From the NCBI GenBank assembly GCA_002332755.1, contig DDBO01000211.1, positions 1-9,330 of the forward strand: a stretch of 9,330 nucleotides of DNA. Direction: 5' to 3'. A program made the position numbers and the translations under genes. Under the pieces are notes generated by a model. It searched no databases. It had not been told where the DNA came from and saw only the letters and a program-made list of their open reading frames with translations. The stretch is from Bacteroidales bacterium UBA2030. Its GTDB lineage: Bacteria; Bacteroidota; Bacteroidia; Bacteroidales; TTA-H9. Below, piece after piece: positions 1 to 7,467 of the stretch; the first letter of the stretch is position 1, and every line of letters begins with the position of its first letter.

Positions 1-723
1 TTGTCTTATGATGGTTCAGGTTATTTATCCCAGGCTCATTATCAAACAGGTTTTTTGGGGATGTGGAACGATTGGTTAAAATTTGACTATACCCATTATA
101 ATGATGGAAAAGTTAAGTCTATTCATCATTATGAATTTGACGATAATACAACTCAATATGAGCTTTCACACATAGATTCGCTTTATTATCCTGCCTCAAA
201 TATAATAGTTCATATTGCCTACGACCAGGATGACAATGGTAACGTCGTTCCTGATTCTAAAGGCTATTATTATTATGATGCTCAGGGAAATCTTCAGCAT
301 GTTGTAGCTTACAATTATAACAACGGATGGGTAAAGTATGACAGTACCCGTTATATTTATGCCAAGGGAATGCCCACAAGCAGTTTCGCATATCTATGGC
401 AGGGAATTGGTTATGCTGCAGACCCCTACCAGAAAGGGACGTTCAATAACTATATAACAGGAATTGGCCCTGAAGTATATACTAACAATAAATCCTTCGA
501 AGTTAAAATTTTGCCTAATCCTGTAGATGACATTGCCGTTTTACGCGGTCCTGATTTTAGCCGCGTATGGAGTGCGTCGGTTTATCAATCCGATGGTAAA
601 TTGGTGCTGTCAACGCAACTTAGCCATCCTCAGCTTAATGTTGAAGATATTAATCCGGGATTGTATTTTGTGAAACTTTCCGATGGTAAAGTTGTTTATA
701 CCGGAAAGATGATCAAGAAATAG
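1..723 (+). CDS. T9SS-exported protein with C-terminal type A sorting domain, 5'-truncated by the window edge
   Basis: This is the last 240 codons of a larger gene. The frame is open from base 1 and the leading TTG is probably an internal Leu codon, so the true start lies upstream. The visible N-terminal part (about residues 1-155) is rich in Tyr, Asp and Asn. It carries loose repeats of the form YDxxGN/YNDGKV (for example YYYDAQGNLQHV at 90-101 and YNYNNGWVKYDS at 104-115), resembling beta-rich YD-type repeats of Bacteroidota surface proteins. Residues about 168-240 form a typical T9SS type A sorting domain: PNPVDD at 172-177, VYQSDGKLV at 194-202, and the LNVEDINPGLYFVKL block near 212-226, ending in KMIKK. 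Such a tail directs export across the outer membrane, followed by removal of the tail and anchoring or release. The function of the exported part is unknown. The gene ends in a strong terminator and is convergent with the carboxypeptidase gene. Confidence 0.85.
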   Translation: MSYDGSGYLSQAHYQTGFLGMWNDWLKFDYTHYNDGKVKSIHHYEFDDNTTQYELSHIDSLYYPASNIIVHIAYDQDDNGNVVPDSKGYYYYDAQGNLQHVVAYNYNNGWVKYDSTRYIYAKGMPTSSFAYLWQGIGYAADPYQKGTFNNYITGIGPEVYTNNKSFEVKILPNPVDDIAVLRGPDFSRVWSASVYQSDGKLVLSTQLSHPQLNVEDINPGLYFVKLSDGKVVYTGKMIKK

Positions 724-752
724 GTTGCAACAGCTTTTACAATTCAATAATT

Positions 753-777
753 AAGGCCCCTTCAGGGGCCTTTTTTT
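753..777 (+). terminator. Rho-independent terminator of the first gene
   Basis: The arms AAGGCCCC (753-760) and GGGGCCTT (765-772) pair perfectly around a TTCA loop and run into a T tract (771-777), 30 bases after the stop codon at 721-723. This is a textbook intrinsic terminator for the plus-strand gene. Read from the other strand, the hairpin is followed by TTAATTATT, so it may also stop the convergent carboxypeptidase transcript, less efficiently. The rest of the 724-843 gap is plain AT-rich sequence. Confidence 0.92.
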
Positions 778-843
778 ATAATTTTCGCTTATAAATTATT
801 GTATTATAACTCTTTATAATATAAATACAGTTTCGTTACCTGA

Positions 844-3609
844 CTAATAAAACAAAATTTTTCCTGTATAGAATTTGTTTTTAGTAATTATTTTGTAAAA
901 GTATAATTTTGAATTTCCGGGATTCGACCACCGGAGAATAGGTTCGGTGGTGATGATGGTTTCCACAAGTTTACCCTCTACACTATAGATAAACACCTGT
1001 GAGGGTTCTGCTAATTTGAAATTTATATATTCCCGTGCCGGATTAGGAAATGCAATCAATGGATCGCAATTGTATTCAGGTCGTCCGGCTTCAATACTGA
1101 AAGTAATAACAAGGGTATCGGCATGCATACATCCGCCTGGGGAGGTAACAAGCACACTATAGGTTCTGGTACCCGCACCAAAACCCGTGGTGTCAGCGAT
1201 AATCGTTTGGGTTGTTTCACCTGTATTCCATAGGTAGCTGCATCCCGGATTTCCTGCGTCGAGAATTACCTTTGCAAAGGCAGGAACAAGGGTATCGTTA
1301 CCGAGATTTACCAAGGGCTGGTAGGCAATTTCAACGGTACGTGCTTCTGACCATTCACTCAGTCCACATGGCGTATGTTGTCTAACCCTAAGCGTTGCTA
1401 TTCCGTAAAATTGAGGATTCCACGCTACTGTCGCCATGTTCCAGGTTGTGTTCAGAGTACCTGATTCCACAGGATTTAATACCCATTCATAATCAGTAGC
1501 ATTGGCTGCACCCGTGGTGGTATATTCCGATTGAACAACACCCCGGCAAAAAGCAGAATCACCTGTGGGTTGAGAGGGAGCATCAGGATTGCCGAAGGCC
1601 TGGATATAGGCTTGACGGGTGAGGGTAGAAGTGGTGGTACCATCGCTCACCGTGAGGGTTACGTCATACATTCCGGGGGTATTGTAAATGATACCCTGGG
1701 GATTTTGTTGAGTTGAGGACGCCGGGCTGCCACCGGAAAAGCTCCATTGCCACGAGGTTGGATTTCCGGCAGAGGCATCGCTGAAATTGACTCCTGTGCC
1801 TGTACAGGGTAAAGTGTTAGAAGCTACAAAGTTGGCATTTACCGGAGTATAAAGTATTTCCACAGCGTCGAGGTCGAATCCGGCATTGTTTCCATAGGCG
1901 GAGCCTGTACCATTGTCCTGAATTTTTATATAGCGAGCTTTGTTCAAGGAAGCATTACCCAGGTTAAACTCATGCATGCCCGTGGCCGAACCTACCAGCT
2001 TCCAGGGTCCATCCATATACATACTGGCATACACCGTATAGGCCTCCGGATTATTGTCACTTTCAGTCACTCTGAAATCGTTACCGTTCCCATTGTATAT
2101 GGTATCTTTCATGTCAAGGATTATCCACCCGTTTTTCCCCAGGGAATAATTGATGTTGTCGGGGGCACCCAAGGCTGCCCAGGTATATCCTTCATCGTCA
2201 AAATTGTTTCCTGGTATATAGCTCCCAAGTACTTTATATGCATAACGACCCTGACTGGGAGAAAGAGATATATTGAGTTGAACTGCATTATAAGCCGAAA
2301 CATTTACTCCGGTTATGGTTTTTGTTTGGTACCCATTGGCTGCAACTTCCACATTGTAGGTACCAGGGACTACGTATTTATGAAAATCGCCTACCTCAGG
2401 ATCATTGTAAATAGGTACCGTACCATTTATACGGATGCGTGCAGCCACAGGCTGTCCGGTGATAGAATCGTAGACCATGCCTCCGATGCCATAACCGGCA
2501 TATTGTATGATTGAAAGCATGGCTGGCTTGTTTTTGTTGTAATAATAATAAATCTGGGAAGCTGGTGGTTGCTTGCTGTTCGAAATTTCAATGCTCCAGG
2601 CTACACTTCCCCACATACCATAATTAAAATCCTTGGTACTGCCGTTGATGGGGTACATTCCTGCATAGCCGGCAGCGTAGGGAATGTTGCTATACCCGCT
2701 GTTGTTGGCATACACAGCAGCCAGATTATGGATATGTGTCTGGTCGAGCGTTACATCAGGACGGTAGCTCCAAGGGTAAGAAATAAACTCCGTACCACTA
2801 TGATAATCAGTAAATACTACAAAATGTCTTTGATTTAAAAAGTTGCGGATGGCTTTTGTTTCCACCTGCGACCATGCAGCCGGACTATTGCCCTCTCCAT
2901 TCCACATATAACCTCCGTCGCGGTTGATGTCAACATAATTGGCGTTGTATCGGCTCATCGACTCACGGCCATCGGGATTTACCATCAAAAGCAGGAAAAT
3001 TTCTCGGGTGTTTACCAGGTTTGTTATTTGAGTGTTGGTTCCATAGCCTTTACACAGATCGCGGGCAAATCTGATGATGTTTTCTACGGTTCCTATTTCA
3101 TCCCCATGTATGCCTGCTTCGAAAAATACCTCTGGTTCTGCTTCATTTGTAGTTGCATTATCGCTGATTTTCAAAACTGCCAGTTGCCTGCCCTGTCCCG
3201 ATTGACCTATAATAATTTTCTGACATATATCCGGGAAAGCCCCAACAAGGCTGTCAGCTATGTTGATAATTTGCTGATAAGTATAATATCCTGAAGGTAC
3301 GTTAGGATTCCAGAAATCCCGGTAATACTCATTTAAGTCGGAGATGCTTATTTCGAAAGCGTAGTTTTCCTTTTTTAATATTTCGAGTTCGGATGGGGTG
3401 AGGTAAAGTCTTGCTATTCCCGGGAGGGTTTTTGGCTGGTCATAATTCAATTTATGACTTTGCAGCCAATGAATATCTGATACCTTTTCAAGTTTCACCC
3501 GAACTTCCATCTCACCGGGTCTCCAACCCTGTGCGTTTCCATTCATCCAGGGCAGAATTCCCAGTATACATAATATGATTACAGTTAGTTGAAAATTAAG
3601 ATATTTCAT
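844..3609 (-). CDS. Secreted M14-family zinc carboxypeptidase with accessory beta domains and T9SS tail
   Basis: A 921-residue exported metallopeptidase expected to hydrolyse C-terminal peptide bonds outside the cell. Residues 1-26 are a signal peptide (hydrophobic core LTVIILCILGILP, cleavage likely after NAQ). The catalytic M14 domain spans about 105-372. Zinc ligands are H168 and E171 in HGDE and H270 in DYHSG; N229-R230 in VDINRD match the substrate-carboxylate pair of carboxypeptidase A; E341 in SIEIS matches the catalytic Glu270. The active site therefore looks intact. After it come a carboxypeptidase-regulatory-like (transthyretin-type) beta domain (about 374-452, GGMVYDSITGQPV), an F5/8C-like or otherwise unassigned module (453-590), a PKD domain (591-672), two further Ig/PKD-like segments (about 674-765 and 766-838), and a T9SS type A tail (about 848-921, PNPAREY). 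The tail has SKLYFYKI where GLYFVKI is usual. ATG at 3609 directly precedes the signal peptide. The exact substrate is unknown. Confidence 0.93.
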   Translation of the reverse strand: MKYLNFQLTVIILCILGILPWMNGNAQGWRPGEMEVRVKLEKVSDIHWLQSHKLNYDQPKTLPGIARLYLTPSELEILKKENYAFEISISDLNEYYRDFWNPNVPSGYYTYQQIINIADSLVGAFPDICQKIIIGQSGQGRQLAVLKISDNATTNEAEPEVFFEAGIHGDEIGTVENIIRFARDLCKGYGTNTQITNLVNTREIFLLLMVNPDGRESMSRYNANYVDINRDGGYMWNGEGNSPAAWSQVETKAIRNFLNQRHFVVFTDYHSGTEFISYPWSYRPDVTLDQTHIHNLAAVYANNSGYSNIPYAAGYAGMYPINGSTKDFNYGMWGSVAWSIEISNSKQPPASQIYYYYNKNKPAMLSIIQYAGYGIGGMVYDSITGQPVAARIRINGTVPIYNDPEVGDFHKYVVPGTYNVEVAANGYQTKTITGVNVSAYNAVQLNISLSPSQGRYAYKVLGSYIPGNNFDDEGYTWAALGAPDNINYSLGKNGWIILDMKDTIYNGNGNDFRVTESDNNPEAYTVYASMYMDGPWKLVGSATGMHEFNLGNASLNKARYIKIQDNGTGSAYGNNAGFDLDAVEILYTPVNANFVASNTLPCTGTGVNFSDASAGNPTSWQWSFSGGSPASSTQQNPQGIIYNTPGMYDVTLTVSDGTTTSTLTRQAYIQAFGNPDAPSQPTGDSAFCRGVVQSEYTTTGAANATDYEWVLNPVESGTLNTTWNMATVAWNPQFYGIATLRVRQHTPCGLSEWSEARTVEIAYQPLVNLGNDTLVPAFAKVILDAGNPGCSYLWNTGETTQTIIADTTGFGAGTRTYSVLVTSPGGCMHADTLVITFSIEAGRPEYNCDPLIAFPNPAREYINFKLAEPSQVFIYSVEGKLVETIITTEPILRWSNPGNSKLYFYKIITKNKFYTGKILFY

Positions 3610-3626
3610 TTTGTAGTCTGTTTCAG

Positions 3627-3634
3627 CAAAAATA
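3627..3634 (-). promoter_or_regulatory. Candidate Bacteroidota -7 element upstream of the carboxypeptidase gene
   Basis: On the minus strand this reads TATTTTTG, an exact match to the TAnnTTTG -7 consensus of Bacteroidota housekeeping promoters, 17 bases before the ATG at 3609. No convincing TTTG -33 element lies 19-21 bases upstream, and the region is AT-rich enough for a chance match. Together with the hairpin just upstream it makes separate transcription of this gene plausible. Confidence 0.3.
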
Positions 3635-3673
3635 AATAAAATGAATCTCGATATTTTACGTGCCCTTTATGCG

Positions 3674-3729
3674 AATAAAATAATAAATGACCGGCTGAAC
3701 GCCGCAAAGGAGCTTTATTCAGCCGGTCA
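3674..3729 (-). terminator. Probable terminator hairpin after the beta-propeller gene
   Basis: The arms at 3688-3699 (TGACCGGCTGAA) and 3718-3729 (TTCAGCCGGTCA) are perfectly complementary over 12 bp, enclosing an 18-base loop. In minus-strand direction the hairpin begins 22 bases after the stop codon (3752-3754) and is followed by TTTATTATTTTATT. This fits an intrinsic terminator for the 1211-codon gene. The loop contains AAAG/CTTT (about 3706-3716), which could form a small inner stem. The loop is longer than in most terminators. Confidence 0.75.
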
Positions 3730-3751
3730 GTTTGAAGAGGTTCAGATAAAT

Positions 3752-6700
3752 TTATTGTTTTACCAAACGGGTTTGAAGTGACTGTGTACCATTTATAACC
3801 CTGAGGAGGTATATTCCTTTGGGAAAATGTGAAATGTTTACCGTAAAATGTCTGGTGTTACGGGTTTCGCGTAAGAGGGATTTTCCTTCGGCCGAAATGA
3901 TTTCGATGGTTATGGGCAATGTCAGATTTGTTGAAATTTCATAGATCCCTTTTCCTGGATTTGGCGAAACAGAGATACCCCTCGTTTGTATTTCTTCCAT
4001 TCCTAAACCGCTAAAGTCGACCAGCACATCATCAATAAAGAGGTTGTTTCCAAGTTTATTGTAAGATTCAAAAGCGATACGGATATTAGGCTTCCCAAGC
4101 CAGGCCGAAAGGTCTATTTGATTACATTCTGCACCCCATCCTTCTCCACACCAATCGTCGGATGTTGTGGGGAAAAATTCCTGGTCGGTTTTAGGTGCGG
4201 TCTCGAAAATCCCATTTCCATCAGGTCCAGCGGAGAATACACGTTTCCATGTACCTCCACAATTTTCGCTGATATATACTATAAGTGAGTCTTTTTGGTT
4301 GTAACGCTGTGCGTAAGCATGCCTGAAAGAGAGAATAGCCTTATCGTATCCTGTGAAATTGATAGGGGGACTTATGAGTCTATCTCTTTCTCCTGTACGG
4401 TAATAATTGAAAAAGTTTATTCGCGCTGCTTGAGTGGGGGTTCCCTGTGCAGATGTAACATTTGAAAGATCCCAGGTGATACCATAATCCGGATTTTCAA
4501 TAGTCCAGCTTTTGGTATTGAATCCTCCTTCAAAATCTTCATAGAAGGGGAAGGCATATCCCCCCGCATGGATATAATTTTGCTTTGTTACCGAAGCACT
4601 TCCATTGGGATTAGTAACGGTGAGGGTTACTGTATATTCACGGTCTTCGTTAAAAATAACCACCGGATTCTGAGAGGTGTAGAATGTGCCATTGGCATAG
4701 GTGACTGTGTTCGGTTCAAACTGCCAATGCCAACTTATGGGTCCATAGAGGCTCGTATCGTATAAGTGTACTTCCTGGCCTGAGCAAGGTGCTGGTTTGT
4801 CGGCGTAAAAACCTGCAGAAGGTAATAGAGTAGAGCTGACAGTAATGTAATTCTGGTATATCAAAGAATCAGTTCCCAGGTAATTGCTTACTTTGAGTTT
4901 TACTGCGTACGTACCCGGGGTGTTGTAGATGATAGTTGGATTTTGTTGAGTAGAAGTAGCAGGTGTACCTCCCTCGAATGTCCATTGCCAGGCGCTGGGT
5001 ATTCCCGAAGACAGATCGGTAAATTTCACGCTACCAGTCACAGGCACCATAGTGGCATCACTGGTGAATGCAGCAACTGGAGCTGTGCGGTAAACCTTGG
5101 TTGACCAGACACCTCGTCCGTATGTGCCGGCCCTAACCCTATCGAATTCATTATTAACGGGGTGATAAACAATCTCAATTTCGCGAATAGAAGCATCGAT
5201 GGGTAAGCCTTTGCTGAAGGGAATCCAGTCGCTAAGAGAGTTGTCTTTATAAAAAACGCCAAGGTCGCTCGAAACATAGAGCCCTTCCTGTGCCCTTTTG
5301 TAGTAGGCAATGCTGGTGTATTCCACATTGGGCAGGTTTCCACTTATGTCAGTCCAGGTATTGCCCTTATTCACCGATTTGTAGATTTTTCCATTGAGGG
5401 CCATGTAAATAATGTTGGGGTCGGTGGGGTGGGGGCAAAGGGCAGAAGGAGTTTCAACCGTGGGGAGAGTTGCGCTGAGGTTTGTCCAGGAAGGTTGGCC
5501 GGCCATTACATTATCGCTACGGAAAAGCTTTTTATCCCATCGTGCGAAATACAAGATATTGGGGTCGGCTGGAGATTGAGCAACAACCCTGATGTTTTGG
5601 TTATTGGTTCCTGCCAGATTGTCGCTGATCTTGGCCCAGGAAGGCGTGGTGCGTATATTTTGGCCCCTCCAGATGTTTTTATAACCTACAAACATTCGGT
5701 TGGGGTCGGTTACGTGTAAGGCAAAAGGTGTAACCCAGTCTCCCTCTTCATCAATTCCGAAATTGCCGTTTGCTGCAATAGTATATCCTCCGTTGTTGTT
5801 GTAATAACGGGCAATATCTCCGTAATAAAGTGTTGCATAAGAGTATGCCGGATTTTGATAGTCGATCTGGCATTCCATGCCATCGCCACCACGAGTGTCG
5901 GCCCAAATGTTGTTTATCATGGTAGAGGTGCCGTTGTCTTGCATGCCAATGATAAGGTGAGTTGTATCAGAAGGATCCTGTCCGATTTTGTAGATCTGGC
6001 TGATTACCAACCCGGCGGTATGGTCAGTCCACGATTGACCCTGGTTGGTTGTAGAATAAACTCCTCCGTCGTTTCCAATATAAAGCCTGTTATTCAGAGG
6101 ATTATACTCAAACACATGCTGGTCAGCATGCACGGCCTGTACTCCGCAGCCACCATACCAGTGTCCGGTAATTTGCCATGTAGCTCCTCCATCCAAACTT
6201 TTCCATACATTGATACCGCCAACGAAGATGAGGTTTGCATTCTGAGGGTCGGCGGCAATCTCAAGGTCGTACCATGCCTGGCCTCCGCTACCACTGCCAT
6301 CGCAACTCCAGTCGAGAATATTTGGGGTAGTACTCATGGTTACGAATGTGCTCCCGGCATCGGCCGAACGGTACAACCCCTTAAATCCGCTACTATTGTC
6401 GGAGACAAGGAGATAAACGTATTCGGGATTTGCAGGAGTAACGGCCACTACTGCCCGTTGTCCTCCACTCAAACCTGCCGTGACCTGGGTAAACGAATCA
6501 CCCCCATTGGTGCTCTTGAAAAAATTAGCACCTGAGGTTGCATACAGAATGTTGGGGTTGTTGGGTTTAAAAACGATATCTTTAAAATTTCCAGATTTTG
6601 TTAAAGTCCAGTTGGCACCTCCGTCGGTGGATTTGTAGATACCTCCTGAGGTAGCAGCCAAAAGCGTAAGAGGATTGCTGGGAAGCTGAACCATACGGCC

Positions 6701-7387
6701 CACTGTCTTCTCTCCCATTCCATTATTCCATAATTCCCAGGTGATCCCTCCATCGGTACTGCGCATCACCCCTAATCCATATGCATCACCTGCATCACGG
6801 TCGCCTGTGCCTATATAAATGATTTGAGGATTGCTGTAATCGATAATAATGGAGGATACTCCCAACGTGGGCAGGCTGTCGGTGTAGCTAACCCAAGACA
6901 GACCGTTGTCGGCCGACATCCACATTCCTCCTGAAGGAGCACCTATATAAATCTTATTTGGGTCGGTAGGATGGAAAGCTATTGCATTCACACGTCCCAG
7001 TCCTTTGTAACCTAATTGAGTATAGGTGACAGGTCCCAGTGAAATCCATTGGCCTTCGTTGGCAGACCTATTCTTTTGCTTGTATTGTTGCCACTGATTC
7101 CAGTTCCAATTGGCCGGTTTGCGTGTGCCATCCGGAAAAATTCTACCGTTGCGCATGCTGTATTCCCAGCGTTTAAAAGGCTTGTATCCACATCCTTTGG
7201 TAATGGGTCTCCCTTCCCAGTATTTTTCAAATGCTCTCACAACATCGTAAAAATTCACCTTTTCGTCCTGCATCATTTCTATCCAGTAGGGATAGTCTGC
7301 AGTATCAGGTTGAGACGGGCTTTGCGCGGGAAGGATACCCCACATGCCCAGCAACAGAATAAGGAATAAAAATCGAGGCGTTTTCAT
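3752..7387 (-). CDS. Large secreted BNR/sortilin-like beta-propeller protein with two PKD domains, jelly-roll module and T9SS tail
   Basis: A 1211-residue exported protein with no visible enzymatic signature; surface binding or adhesion is the best guess. Residues 1-22 are a signal peptide (FLFLILLLGMWGILPAQ). Residues about 25-115 are an N-terminal module rich in aromatic and basic residues (WIEMMQDEKVNFYDV, then FKRWEYSM). Residues about 116-765 form beta-propeller(s) with Asp-box/BNR motifs (SxDxGxTW) at 158-165, 210-217, 253-260, 292-299, 341-348, 397-404, 446-453 and 671-678. PKD domains follow at 770-850 (WQWTFEGGTPA) and 856-940. A MAM-like/choice-of-anchor J jelly-roll lies at about 943-1126 (FYEDFEGGF, LISPPINFTG, NLFIDDVLVD). 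The T9SS type A tail is at about 1136-1211 (SPNPGKG, FPKGIYLLRV). BNR motifs occur in sialidases, but the sialidase Arg triad and FRIP motif are not evident, so a sialidase call is not supported. It lies 80 bases downstream of the fucosidase, on the same strand. Confidence 0.92.
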   Translation of the reverse strand: MKTPRFLFLILLLGMWGILPAQSPSQPDTADYPYWIEMMQDEKVNFYDVVRAFEKYWEGRPITKGCGYKPFKRWEYSMRNGRIFPDGTRKPANWNWNQWQQYKQKNRSANEGQWISLGPVTYTQLGYKGLGRVNAIAFHPTDPNKIYIGAPSGGMWMSADNGLSWVSYTDSLPTLGVSSIIIDYSNPQIIYIGTGDRDAGDAYGLGVMRSTDGGITWELWNNGMGEKTVGRMVQLPSNPLTLLAATSGGIYKSTDGGANWTLTKSGNFKDIVFKPNNPNILYATSGANFFKSTNGGDSFTQVTAGLSGGQRAVVAVTPANPEYVYLLVSDNSSGFKGLYRSADAGSTFVTMSTTPNILDWSCDGSGSGGQAWYDLEIAADPQNANLIFVGGINVWKSLDGGATWQITGHWYGGCGVQAVHADQHVFEYNPLNNRLYIGNDGGVYSTTNQGQSWTDHTAGLVISQIYKIGQDPSDTTHLIIGMQDNGTSTMINNIWADTRGGDGMECQIDYQNPAYSYATLYYGDIARYYNNNGGYTIAANGNFGIDEEGDWVTPFALHVTDPNRMFVGYKNIWRGQNIRTTPSWAKISDNLAGTNNQNIRVVAQSPADPNILYFARWDKKLFRSDNVMAGQPSWTNLSATLPTVETPSALCPHPTDPNIIYMALNGKIYKSVNKGNTWTDISGNLPNVEYTSIAYYKRAQEGLYVSSDLGVFYKDNSLSDWIPFSKGLPIDASIREIEIVYHPVNNEFDRVRAGTYGRGVWSTKVYRTAPVAAFTSDATMVPVTGSVKFTDLSSGIPSAWQWTFEGGTPATSTQQNPTIIYNTPGTYAVKLKVSNYLGTDSLIYQNYITVSSTLLPSAGFYADKPAPCSGQEVHLYDTSLYGPISWHWQFEPNTVTYANGTFYTSQNPVVIFNEDREYTVTLTVTNPNGSASVTKQNYIHAGGYAFPFYEDFEGGFNTKSWTIENPDYGITWDLSNVTSAQGTPTQAARINFFNYYRTGERDRLISPPINFTGYDKAILSFRHAYAQRYNQKDSLIVYISENCGGTWKRVFSAGPDGNGIFETAPKTDQEFFPTTSDDWCGEGWGAECNQIDLSAWLGKPNIRIAFESYNKLGNNLFIDDVLVDFSGLGMEEIQTRGISVSPNPGKGIYEISTNLTLPITIEIISAEGKSLLRETRNTRHFTVNISHFPKGIYLLRVINGTQSLQTRLVKQ

Positions 7388-7400
7388 TGATAGCTATGGT

Positions 7401-7466
7401 TTTTGGAGGCTTCAAATGTAGTGATTTTTCGGAAATTAAGTCCGATTCAATCTTTTGTAGGCTTCA
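7401..7466. repeat. Pair of 14-bp imperfect direct repeats between the fucosidase and propeller genes
   Basis: TTTTGGAGGCTTCA (7401-7414) and TTTTGTAGGCTTCA (7453-7466) differ at one position and start 52 bases apart within an 80-base gap. The second copy abuts the fucosidase stop codon; the first lies just upstream of the propeller start and touches the candidate -7 element at 7413-7420. They could be operator half-sites, the scar of a small duplication, or coincidence. Confidence 0.45.
7413..7420 (-). promoter_or_regulatory. Candidate Bacteroidota -7 element upstream of the propeller gene
   Basis: The minus strand reads TACATTTG, an exact TAnnTTTG match, 25 bases before the ATG at 7387. 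That spacing would give a leader of roughly 20 bases. There is no clear -33 TTTG at the usual spacing, so co-transcription with the fucosidase across the 80-base gap remains possible. I see no terminator in that gap. Confidence 0.35.
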
Positions 7467-7467
7467 G

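Noticed and set aside
1..3. TTG at base 1 as the start codon of the first gene
   Set aside because: The frame is open to the window edge and no signal peptide follows, although a T9SS tail demands one; the real start must be upstream.
1972..2514. 180-codon open frame on the plus strand
   Set aside because: It is antisense to the carboxypeptidase gene, with no family resemblance and low-complexity Ile/Gly/His composition typical of a shadow frame.
5855..6535. 226-codon open frame on the plus strand
   Set aside because: It lies wholly antisense to the well-supported propeller gene, shows no recognisable domain or signal peptide, and is best explained as a shadow of that gene's codon use.
3752..7387. 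Sialidase call for the propeller protein, based on its many Asp-box motifs
   Set aside because: Asp boxes also occur in non-enzymatic sortilin/BNR propellers; no FRIP motif or Arg-triad pattern was seen, and the repeat layout fits a sortilin-like T9SS cargo protein better.
7429..7445. 5-bp hairpin TCGGA/TCCGA as a possible terminator after the fucosidase
   Set aside because: The stem is short, and in the minus-strand direction it is followed by A residues rather than a T tract, so it does not fit an intrinsic terminator.
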